This document shows positions 1 to 6,196 of a DNA stretch of 8,671 bases, piece by piece. Location: the NCBI GenBank assembly GCA_021805955.1, contig JAJZDO010000825.1:1-8671 (forward strand). Direction: 5' to 3'. The number at the start of each line of letters is the position of its first letter. Position 1 is the stretch's first letter. The notes under the pieces were generated by a model. It had not been told where the DNA came from. It made no database searches and was given only the letters and a program-made list of their open reading frames with translations. A program made the translations under genes and the position numbers. The stretch is from Acidobacteriota bacterium (GTDB lineage: Bacteria > Acidobacteriota > Terriglobia > Terriglobales > Acidobacteriaceae).

Positions 1-322
1 CTTCCGCCAGGGACTCGGTATTCCGGTGGTGAGCAAGGAAGCCCTCCGCCAGCGAACCGACGATTACCGCGGCTGGGTCGAAGCCTACGCCCGCAACCAC
101 GGAATTGTGATGGAATGGGCCGAAATGAACGTCCGCAAAGAGGACCATGTTCTGCCCGCGCTGCTGCTGTTCTTCCACAAGAGACTCTGCGGCCCGCTGG
201 CCAACAGCCGCTTCCATCACAAACCCGACCCAGAAAGCAGACCCAACAGCCAACTGGAGGCTGCCTACCACAAGGCCGACAAGGCCATTGAAGACATCTT
301 TGACCTGTTACAGGCCGCCTGA
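1..322 (+). CDS. 3' end of a mobile-element-associated-like protein (partial, start outside window)
   Basis: An open frame enters from the left edge (first full codon at base 2) and stops with TGA at 320-322, leaving about 106 C-terminal residues. The first half contains VEAYARNHGIVMEWAE followed by VRKEDHVLP. The second half contains GPLANSRFHHKPD and then LEAAYHKADKAIEDIFDLL. From memory, both segments resemble proteins scattered in many copies through Acidobacteriota and other soil genomes, near or inside mobile elements. I recall them as belonging to two different proteins, so this frame may be a chimera or a decayed remnant. I cannot name a family or an activity. The internal ATG at 26 is unlikely to be the real start, because coding-like sequence continues upstream to the edge. 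It ends 51 nt from the oppositely oriented glutamine synthetase stop and is probably functionally unrelated to it. Confidence 0.5.
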   Translation, partial: FRQGLGIPVVSKEALRQRTDDYRGWVEAYARNHGIVMEWAEMNVRKEDHVLPALLLFFHKRLCGPLANSRFHHKPDPESRPNSQLEAAYHKADKAIEDIFDLLQAA

Positions 323-373
323 TGTACTTTGCATTGTTGAACTATTTTTGTTTACAAATGGAGATTGAAGAAT

Positions 374-1804
374 CTAGAACATGTTCCATAAGTATTGGTT
401 GTAGACGTCGTGGTGGTATTGGACCTCTGGGACCTTCACGAAAGTTCCCAACTGACGAGCACACCGGTCGGCGGCGGCCTGCTTCAGGTCGGCATAGCGT
501 CCCTTGACGTCTGCACCCAACAGCTTGGTCGTCCAGGCTGCAGCGCGGAAATCCTCAATCGCGGTATACACGTTGTCCGGCAAATAGCGTTCCGCCTGGC
601 GCAGGTTCTTGTCGCTCAGCTTGTTGCCTTGTAGTCCTGTCCTGAAGATCGAATACAAAACCAGGTAGGGGTTCGCATCCGGACTGACCGAACGGACTTC
701 CACCCGTGCGCTCTTTTCGTTGCCGATGGGAATCCGGATCATCGAGCCGCGATCGACGGCGGACGCCTTGATCTGATTGGGTGCCTCGAAGTGCGGATCC
801 AAGCGGCGATAGGCATTCACGCTGGCATTCAACAACAGACACAAGTCATTGCCGTGCGTCAGAATGCGGTCGACAAAATTCCAGGCGAAGTCGCTGATTT
901 TCTCTTCCCCCTTGGCGTCCCAGAAGAGGTTTTTGCCGTCCTTACTGACAGAGACGTTCGTGTGCATGCCGCTGCCGTTCACGCCCACCACTGGCTTGGG
1001 TAGAAAAGACGCCGTCATTCCCAGGTTGGTTGCTACCTGGCGGCAGATCAGCTTGTAGAGTTGGATCTGGTCCGCAGCTGCAACGACTTCACCATAGCCG
1101 TAATTGATCTCAAACTGCGACGGTGCCACCTCTGGGTGGTCTTTCTCATTCTCAAATCCCATGGCACGCTGAACTTCTGCCGTGGTATCGATGAAAGTGC
1201 GCAGCGGGTCACCTGGCAGCGAGTGGTAATAGCCGCCCGTGTTGACGTACTCAAACTTGCCTGTCTGGAAGTAATTCCGCTCGGCGTCTACGCCCTTGAA
1301 GAGGAATCCCTCAATCTCGTTGGCCGCATTCAAGGTGTAACCGTCCGATTTGTACAGCTTGCTGGCAAACTGTTTCAGTTCTCCGCGGATATCGGCGCTG
1401 TACGGCTTGCCGTTCTTGTCGATCACTTCGCCGAAGACTAGTACCTTGCCCGAACCGAAGACATCCGACGGAGCCCAATAAAATGCGCTCCAGTCAATGC
1501 CCAGTCGCAAGTCGCTCTCGCGCTGCGCCGTAAAGCCGCGAATTGAAGAGCCATCGAAGGTTAGGTTGTCCCAGCTTTTCACCAGAAACTTTTTGTCGTA
1601 ATCCAGCATGTGCAAGCGGCCTTCCAGATCGCTAAACAACACGGTCACAGCTTTAATGCGTTTTTCGTCCGTCAGATATTTCAGCCGCTGTTCCTGGACC
1701 TTGTGGGCCGCGACACGATGCTTCCGCTGCTCCTTCGCCTCCAGATTCAAATTCTCCAACTCTCCGTATGAGAGTGCAAGAAAATCCCGCAATTCACTTG
1801 ACAT
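374..1804 (-). CDS. glnA: Glutamine synthetase, type I-like, with N-terminal extension
   Basis: Cytoplasmic enzyme that makes glutamine from glutamate, ammonia and ATP (EC 6.3.1.2). It has 476 residues. Visible motifs in order are: FDGSSIRGF (83-91, beta-grasp end), paired metal-binding glutamates E163/E165 in NEIEGFLF, E225 and E232 in PEVAPSQFEI, the ATP/ammonia-site NGSGMH (276-281, with H281), the glutamate-flap E340 in HFEAP, R357 in IRIP, and E369/R371 in RVEVR. All expected metal ligands are present. DGSS lies about 30 residues later than in typical 440-470 residue type I enzymes. The added N-terminus (about 1-40) is charged and probably helical. The NLYDLP adenylylation loop is absent after ANPYL, so GlnE control is unlikely. 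Start: ATG at 1804 preceded by a perfect AGGAGG (1809-1814), 4 nt away. The family is certain. The exact subclass and whether it is the housekeeping copy are not. Confidence 0.95.
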   Translation of the reverse strand: MSSELRDFLALSYGELENLNLEAKEQRKHRVAAHKVQEQRLKYLTDEKRIKAVTVLFSDLEGRLHMLDYDKKFLVKSWDNLTFDGSSIRGFTAQRESDLRLGIDWSAFYWAPSDVFGSGKVLVFGEVIDKNGKPYSADIRGELKQFASKLYKSDGYTLNAANEIEGFLFKGVDAERNYFQTGKFEYVNTGGYYHSLPGDPLRTFIDTTAEVQRAMGFENEKDHPEVAPSQFEINYGYGEVVAAADQIQLYKLICRQVATNLGMTASFLPKPVVGVNGSGMHTNVSVSKDGKNLFWDAKGEEKISDFAWNFVDRILTHGNDLCLLLNASVNAYRRLDPHFEAPNQIKASAVDRGSMIRIPIGNEKSARVEVRSVSPDANPYLVLYSIFRTGLQGNKLSDKNLRQAERYLPDNVYTAIEDFRAAAWTTKLLGADVKGRYADLKQAAADRCARQLGTFVKVPEVQYHHDVYNQYLWNMF

Positions 1805-2151
1805 AGTTCCTCCTGTAGAACTGGTTTTGAATCAGAATTTGAATTTGTATTTTCGGGCCTCGAGGTCTCGGCCACATTTTAGGAACATTCTTTCCTGATT
1901 TGCTATAGAGTACGTCCTCACCCCGGCCGTGAGCAATAGATTCCCTTTATTCTCCGCATAGTTTTTCTTTATCTTCGTCTTGAGCGGCCCTTTCACTTTC
2001 AACGTACGAACGCAGGAGTTTTCCTGGCCACTGATCTTTTGGCGCGGGGCAATGTCTTGGCTGCCGCATAAGCATGTCGAAGGGCTGGAGGACTTCATCT
2101 TGACGACAAAAAAGTAGATGGCACTCAAAGATTTGAACTATCATAAGCCTC
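1805..2151. other. Gene-free region upstream of glnA and of the secreted-protein gene
   Basis: About 347 bases between two divergent genes. On the minus strand it ends in the strong glnA ribosome-binding site. I see no tRNA, no riboswitch and no sigma-54 box with correct GG-N10-GC spacing. Several minus-strand frames stay open here (for example 1947-2153, 68 codons), but they lack ribosome-binding sites and recognisable domains. The interval is longer than needed for two promoters, so a small RNA or a decayed gene is possible but unsupported. Confidence 0.5.
1907..1936 (-). promoter_or_regulatory. Weak candidate glnA promoter with inverted repeat CTCAC-N7-GTGAG
   Basis: On the minus strand TTGCTC (1936-1931) and TACTCT (1912-1907) are separated by 18 nt, about 100 nt upstream of the glnA start. 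The -10 match to consensus is poor (3 of 6). An inverted repeat, CTCAC at 1917-1921 and GTGAG at 1929-1933 with 7 nt between, occupies the spacer, a normal place for a repressor site. The repeat is seen directly. Its role as an operator is inference. Confidence 0.25.
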
Positions 2152-2703
2152 ATGACAAGACATTTGCCGGTATTTCAGCGTTTTTTACTCGTGATTGCGG
2201 GCCTGTCTTTGGCTTGCTGCCTACCCGGCAATCAATCGGTTCGCGCGCAATCGGCCGCTTCTGCGCAAACAAAAATTTTGACGCCGCAGGATGTCGGCAG
2301 CCTGATGCCGCACTCGGTCTTTTTCCGCGGCCAAACTGCCACCGTCCAGATGCGCAACACCTTCGGCCTACGATCTGCGGACGGCACGATTGTGCTGGCC
2401 GGTCTTGTGGACAGTTCCGGATATGCAACCAGTATCCAGCAGAAATACCAAGGCTACATCCTCAGTGAAACCGCGTTGACAATCAACGGAGAAACCCTGT
2501 CCGCTGGTGCGTATGGGTTCGGCTTCATTGCGAACAATGCTTTTGTCGTGATGAATCTTGGCGCGCACGATGTACTGCATGCCGTATCCAAAACAGACGC
2601 AACCATGCCCCATCCACGGCCGCTGGAGATTGTCGCAGGCACTCACGCCGGCAGCTATCGTCTGTACGCAGGCCGCAGGTTTGTCGCCATCCGTATGAAG
2701 TAG
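2152..2703 (+). CDS. Small secreted protein of unknown function
   Basis: 183 residues. The N-terminus has basic residues, a hydrophobic stretch (about 11-25, FLLVIAGLSLACCLPG) and a plausible signal peptidase I site after A32 (VRA before QSA). The mature part would be about 151 residues and exported to the periplasm or outside. Two adjacent cysteines (22-23) sit in the hydrophobic segment, but the residues before them fit a lipobox poorly, so a lipoprotein is less likely. The mature chain is rich in beta-forming stretches and ends in YRLYAGRRFVAIRMK. I recognise no domain or catalytic motif. The ATG at 2152 is the only ATG after the in-frame TGA at 2134-2136, yet no Shine-Dalgarno sequence precedes it. 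It converges on the permease gene and does not look like part of the D-amino-acid cluster. Confidence 0.65.
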   Translation: MTRHLPVFQRFLLVIAGLSLACCLPGNQSVRAQSAASAQTKILTPQDVGSLMPHSVFFRGQTATVQMRNTFGLRSADGTIVLAGLVDSSGYATSIQQKYQGYILSETALTINGETLSAGAYGFGFIANNAFVVMNLGAHDVLHAVSKTDATMPHPRPLEIVAGTHAGSYRLYAGRRFVAIRMK

Positions 2704-2710
2704 TCATGGA

Positions 2711-2747
2711 GCGCGCGCCCGATCTTTCCAGATGGGTGGTTTCGCGC
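2711..2747. terminator. Possible bidirectional terminator-like hairpin between convergent genes
   Basis: CCC-G-ATCT (2718-2725) pairs with AGATGGG (2730-2736) across a TTCC loop with one bulged G. An outer GCGCG (2711-2715) can pair with CGCGC (2743-2747). It sits in the 62-nt gap between the convergent stops at 2703 and 2766. No T-tract follows on either strand, so intrinsic termination is uncertain. Confidence 0.35.
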
Positions 2748-2765
2748 AGATTGCCCAGAAGCAGA

Positions 2766-4130
2766 TTAGACGATCCGAGCCAGCACTAGCGTCAATGCCA
2801 GCGCCACCGTGGAAATAATGGTTTCGCAGACAGTCCACGTTTTAAAGGTGTCCGCTACCGTCATATTGAAATACTCTTTTACCATCCAGAAGCCGCCATC
2901 ATTCACATGCGAGAACACCAGTGAGCCCGCACCGGTCGCAATGGCAAGCAATTCCGGTTGTGCTCCATGCACATGTAGCGCAATCGGCGCGATAATCCCG
3001 GCCGCTGTCGTCATTGCCACGGTTGCCGACCCAGTGGCAATGCGCACCGCCGCTGCCACCAGCCAGGCCAGCAGGAGTAGAGGGATGTGTGCGCGCAGCG
3101 CCACATCCACAATGGCCGCTGCAGTGCCGCTGTCCTCCAGGATTCTGCCGAATCCCCCGCCCGCACCCACCAGCAACGTAATGGTTGCGGTGGGCGCTAA
3201 ACACTCATTTGTGAATTTCAGGATCGTATCGCGACTGAATCCGCGCATCTTTCCCAACGTAATAAAACTGATCAACACGCCGATCAGCAGCGCGATATCG
3301 GCGCCGCCGATCAATTGGAGAATTTCATTCGGCAAGGTACCCTGAGCGGCAAATGTATTCGCCCAACTGCCAATCATCATAAAAATCACGGGCAACAGCA
3401 CCGTTACCATCGTCAGGGTGAAGCTGGGCAATTTGCTGTGTGGATCGCGATCGAGAAACTCCGCAGCGATGGGATTTTCCGGCGCCAGATGAATGTGCGG
3501 CGAAATCAATTTTGCATACAATGGCCCGGCTAGAATGGCCGTTGGGATGCCGACGATCAGCGCATAAAAAACTGTCTTCCCAACGTCCGCATGATAAGCG
3601 GCAACCGCCAGCAGCGCGGCGGGATGCGGAGGCACCAATCCATGCACAACCGAAAGCCCCGCCACCATGGGCAGTCCCACGAGCACCAGCGATGTACGCG
3701 TGCGTTTGGCAACGGTAAACGCAATCGGAATTAGAAGAACAAAGCCAACCTCAAAAAATACGGGAAGACCGACCACGAAGCCGATGACGACCATGGCCCA
3801 ATGCACGCGTTTCTCGCCAAAGAATCGGATCAGCGTATGGGCAATCTGGTCCGCGCCGCCGGATTCTGCCATCATTTTGCCCAGCATGGTTCCCAGCCCG
3901 ATGACCACCGCAATATGGCCCAGCGTGCCGCCCACGCCCGCTTCGAACGACTGAACGATGGTCGCCATCGGCATGCCGGTCACCATCGCCAGCGCGATGG
4001 AAACCGACATCAATGCAATGAACGGGTTCGCCTTGTAGCGCGCGATCAGGACGATCAGCACCACGACGGAACATAGCGCCGAAAGCAAGAGAAATGTTCC
4101 GTGGCTAGGGATGAAGAGGGCAGGCATCAT
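2766..4130 (-). CDS. GntP-family proton symporter (gluconate / D-serine type permease)
   Basis: 454 residues, in line with GntP, GntT and DsdX (about 440-450). It is an inner-membrane protein with many hydrophobic segments from residue 13 to the C-terminus. Family hallmarks are GLPVFFEVGFVLLIPI (121-135 region), HGLVPPHPA (162-170), VGAGGGFGRIL, the GSATVAMTTAAGI stretch, and SHVNDGGFWMVKEYF (407-421). The family transports gluconate and related sugar acids, but E. coli DsdX is a D-serine permease of the same family. Because it lies downstream of a D-aminoacylase and a RidA gene, a D-amino acid or N-acyl-D-amino acid is a reasonable substrate here (inference; sequence alone cannot settle it). 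It is last in the leftward operon, 59 nt after ridA. The start is ATG-ATG (4130/4127) with no clear Shine-Dalgarno sequence, so the exact start is less sure and translation may be modest. Confidence 0.92.
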   Translation of the reverse strand: MMPALFIPSHGTFLLLSALCSVVVLIVLIARYKANPFIALMSVSIALAMVTGMPMATIVQSFEAGVGGTLGHIAVVIGLGTMLGKMMAESGGADQIAHTLIRFFGEKRVHWAMVVIGFVVGLPVFFEVGFVLLIPIAFTVAKRTRTSLVLVGLPMVAGLSVVHGLVPPHPAALLAVAAYHADVGKTVFYALIVGIPTAILAGPLYAKLISPHIHLAPENPIAAEFLDRDPHSKLPSFTLTMVTVLLPVIFMMIGSWANTFAAQGTLPNEILQLIGGADIALLIGVLISFITLGKMRGFSRDTILKFTNECLAPTATITLLVGAGGGFGRILEDSGTAAAIVDVALRAHIPLLLLAWLVAAAVRIATGSATVAMTTAAGIIAPIALHVHGAQPELLAIATGAGSLVFSHVNDGGFWMVKEYFNMTVADTFKTWTVCETIISTVALALTLVLARIV

Positions 4131-4166
4131 GATTTGCTTTTATTAGGAAACTACCGGTGTAAATAT

Positions 4167-4179
4167 CTGCCAACGGCAG
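4167..4179 (-). other. Small hairpin between ridA-like gene and permease gene
   Basis: CTGCC and GGCAG form a 5-bp stem with a 3-nt loop in the 59-nt gap of the leftward transcript. No U-run follows. It could tune RNA stability or differential expression, or be chance. Confidence 0.25.
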
Positions 4180-4189
4180 GCGTGTTGCA

Positions 4190-4576
4190 TCACTTCTTCG
4201 GCGGTTTATACGCGACGCAATCGATCTCTACTTTACAGTCAACCATCATGCTGGAGGCAACGCAGGAACGTGCAGGCGGGGTTTCTCCGAAATATTCCTG
4301 AAATACACGATTGAACGCGGCAAAGTCGCGCGTATCGTCCAGCCACACGCCGCAACGCACGACATCCTCCGCGCCATAACCTGCCTCGTGCAGGATTGCA
4401 AGCAGGTTGTCAATCGCCTGACGGCTCTGGCGAACAATGTTGCCTTCAACCAGGACGCCATTCACCATTGGCACTTGCCCGGAAACATACAGCCACCCAT
4501 CTGCCTCGACGGCCCGCGCGAATGGCAGATGCTGACCGCCGATCCCCTTGCCGCCCTCTACTCCGTAGCGCTTCAT
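4190..4576 (-). CDS. RidA-family enamine/imine deaminase (YjgF/YER057c/UK114)
   Basis: 128 residues, the usual length for this family of small cytoplasmic trimers. RidA proteins hydrolyse reactive 2-aminoacrylate-type enamines/imines released by PLP dehydratases, giving keto acid and ammonia. Visible features are SGQVP (32-36), the key arginine R103 in PARSCV, and glutamate E117 in KVEIDCVAY. These correspond to the E. coli RidA R105 and E120. The GPYSQA motif is replaced by LPFARAV (17-23), so the usual tyrosine is F19, pointing to a subgroup other than the classical archetype. Start: ATG at 4576 with GGAGGT (4587-4592) 10 nt upstream. The frame is open further, to an ATG at 4714, but that would overlap the deacylase and add residues foreign to the family. 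It lies 49 nt after the deacylase stop. A D-serine dehydratase-like enzyme nearby is a natural partner. Confidence 0.93.
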   Translation of the reverse strand: MKRYGVEGGKGIGGQHLPFARAVEADGWLYVSGQVPMVNGVLVEGNIVRQSRQAIDNLLAILHEAGYGAEDVVRCGVWLDDTRDFAAFNRVFQEYFGETPPARSCVASSMMVDCKVEIDCVAYKPPKK

Positions 4577-4625
4577 TTGAAGTGTGACCTCCGTGAAATT
4601 GTATCCACAACGGTTTGAATGTAGC

Positions 4626-6080
4626 TTATCGTCTGCTCGGATTCGACCGTCGCGGCAAGAAGCGTCCTGCCCGCTGTCCTGTAGATGTTTCCTCTCGATA
4701 GGACAGCGTACCATTCACCCACACGGCCTCAATGCCGACCGAGATTCGCGCTGGATCTTCAAACGTGGCAACATCGCGCACGGTCGCCGGATCGAACAAG
4801 ACCAGGTCGGCGAAATAGCCCTCGCGGACCCAGCCGCGATCTTCCAGTCCGAACCGTTGCGCCGGCAACGAAGTCATCTTTCGGACAGCTTCTCCAATAG
4901 AAAACAGGTTCTGCTCCCGGCAATAGCGCCCAAGCACGCGAGGAAATGTACCCCAAAGGCGCGGGTGGGGAAGTGGGTCGTTGGGCAGGCCGTCAGAGCC
5001 AATCATGGTGCCAGGATGCCGCAAAAAGGTTCGCATGTCCTCCTCCGCAATGCTGTGATAAATTGCGCCCGCCGGCTGTAAGCGCTTCGCGGCCTCCAGT
5101 AGCGGCACGCCCCAGGTCTCCGCAATTTCTGCCAGCGTTTGCCCCGCCTTTTCCGGATGCGCCTTCGACCATGTGATTTGAATCTTTACGCGTGCATCCA
5201 CCTGGCGCAGGTCCAGCGTGCTGGAACCGGCGGCGTAAGGGTAGCAATCGCAACCAATCGGCTGCTCCTTACGCGCCCGGTCAAGCCATTCGAGCACTTC
5301 CGCGCTGCGTCCCCAGTTCGCGATGCCTGCGCATTTCAAATGCGAAATCACCACTGGAACTGCAGCGTGCCTGCCAATGCGAACCGCCTCGTCCATCGCC
5401 TGCAGCATCGCCTCCGTCTCGCTGCGCAAATGAGTGGCGTAGATTGCGCCAGCACTAGCCAGCAACTCCGCCAGCGCCATCACTTCTTCTGTGGAAGCCG
5501 AGTAAGCCGAAAGATACGCCAGACCGGTGCTCAGACCGGTCGCTCCGTGGTCCAGCGCCTCCTGCAACTGTGCGCGCATTCCACGTATTTCCCCGAGTGT
5601 CGCTGCCCGGTCAAGGCGATCCATATGGTTGTTGCGAAGCGCCGTGTGACCGACCAGCGCGGCGACATTCACGGCGGGTTGCGCCGCCGCGACGGCATGG
5701 ATGTAGGCTGCAAACGTTGGGTAACAGAAGTCCTTCGCGTCCCCAAGAAGATTCATAGGATCGGGCGGTTCGCCGCGCAGTTGCACTGGAGCTGCGCTGA
5801 TGCCGCAGTTGCCAACCACCACTGTCGTTACGCCTTGCGACAGTTTCGGCAGCATTTGCGGGGCGAGGATGACGCTGGTATCGTCGTGCGTATGCGCATC
5901 GACGAATCCCGGCGCCAGCACTTTTCCTTCGCCATCAAAAATGTCTTCGGCGGCGTAATGTGGCAGGTTGCCGATCGCGATGATGCGCTCCCCCTCGATG
6001 GCAACATCTGCCATTTCCGGCGACCCTCCGCTGCCGTCGGCAACGTGAACGCTGCGGATTAATGTTGTGCAGTTCGGCAT
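4626..6080 (-). CDS. N-acyl-D-amino-acid deacylase (D-aminoacylase), amidohydrolase superfamily
   Basis: Zinc hydrolase of 484 residues that cleaves N-acyl-D-amino acids to the acid and a free D-amino acid (family EC 3.5.1.81-83; acyl and side-chain specificity unknown). The active site is complete: GFVDAHTHDD with H63/H65, GNCGIS with C92, THLRSE with H217, SHLKCAG with H247 and IGSDGLP with D363. This pattern matches the Alcaligenes enzyme as I remember it (C96, H220, H250, D366), shifted by only 3-4 residues. HPRLWGTFPRVLGRY also follows the family. The C-terminus returns to the small beta domain (REGYFADLVLFDP). No signal peptide, so cytoplasmic. First gene of the leftward operon, followed by the RidA-like gene and the permease. 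ATG at 6080 has only a weak upstream GAGAG, but the N-terminus aligns well with the family. Related D-amino-acid-specific or N-acyl-D-Glu/Asp deacylases remain possible. Confidence 0.94.
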   Translation of the reverse strand: MPNCTTLIRSVHVADGSGGSPEMADVAIEGERIIAIGNLPHYAAEDIFDGEGKVLAPGFVDAHTHDDTSVILAPQMLPKLSQGVTTVVVGNCGISAAPVQLRGEPPDPMNLLGDAKDFCYPTFAAYIHAVAAAQPAVNVAALVGHTALRNNHMDRLDRAATLGEIRGMRAQLQEALDHGATGLSTGLAYLSAYSASTEEVMALAELLASAGAIYATHLRSETEAMLQAMDEAVRIGRHAAVPVVISHLKCAGIANWGRSAEVLEWLDRARKEQPIGCDCYPYAAGSSTLDLRQVDARVKIQITWSKAHPEKAGQTLAEIAETWGVPLLEAAKRLQPAGAIYHSIAEEDMRTFLRHPGTMIGSDGLPNDPLPHPRLWGTFPRVLGRYCREQNLFSIGEAVRKMTSLPAQRFGLEDRGWVREGYFADLVLFDPATVRDVATFEDPARISVGIEAVWVNGTLSYREETSTGQRAGRFLPRRSNPSRR

Positions 6081-6196
6081 TTCTGCTCTCGGCCCATTGG
6101 GTGCATGTCAATATTGGCGAATCGTTCTGTTTGGCTTCTTCGCTTCTCCAGTAATCTCCAAAGCTTATATCATTTGAGATTCATAGGGGGAATCGC
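6081..6196. promoter_or_regulatory. Shared divergent promoter region of the D-amino-acid cluster
   Basis: 116 nt between two divergent starts. On the plus strand TATCAT (6168-6173) is a good -10 with a weak -35 (TTCTCC, 6144-6149, 18 nt spacing). It would give a leader of roughly 17 nt. AGGGGGAA (6185-6192) is the ribosome-binding site for the gene starting at 6197. On the minus strand TATAAG (6169-6164) is a good -10 with a weak -35 TTCCCC (6192-6187, 17 nt spacing), giving a leader of roughly 75-80 nt for the deacylase gene. Weak -35 boxes with good -10 boxes often mean activator dependence. The box assignments are by eye. Confidence 0.45.
6153..6181. promoter_or_regulatory. Imperfect 29-bp palindrome, candidate operator
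   Basis: AATCTC (6153-6158) and GAGATT (6176-6181) are perfect inverted arms around 17 nt. Further matching pairs occur inside (6160/6174, 6161/6173, 6163/6171, 6165/6169), so the whole is centred on base 6167. It covers the candidate -10 boxes of both divergent promoters, so one bound regulator could control both arms. No regulator gene is in the window. The symmetry is seen directly; the operator role is inference. Confidence 0.4.

Noticed and set aside
362..386. Small stem AGATT-GAAG-AATCT and palindrome GAACATGTTC at the end of glnA as a terminator
   Set aside because: The stem is only 5 AT-rich pairs, there is no T-tract in the glnA direction, and the palindrome lies within the last codons. 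Chance is sufficient.
1981..2100. Sigma-54 promoter for glnA
   Set aside because: GG and GC pairs exist, but none has the required 10-nt separation with the TGGCA/TTGC context.
1832..2153. Minus-strand open frames (98 and 68 codons) upstream of glnA
   Set aside because: No ribosome-binding site and no recognisable motif. They overlap each other, and one runs into the promoter region of glnA. A small or decayed gene cannot be excluded but is not supported.
4577..4714. 46-residue N-terminal extension of the RidA-like protein to an upstream ATG
   Set aside because: The extension overlaps the end of the deacylase gene and has no similarity to the family. The ATG at 4576 has GGAGGT at proper distance and gives the standard length.
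5139..6062. Plus-strand open frame of 307 codons
   Set aside because: It is fully antisense to the D-aminoacylase, whose active-site motifs are all intact. The translation is rich in Arg, His and Cys and shows no domain, so it is a by-product of GC-rich codon use.
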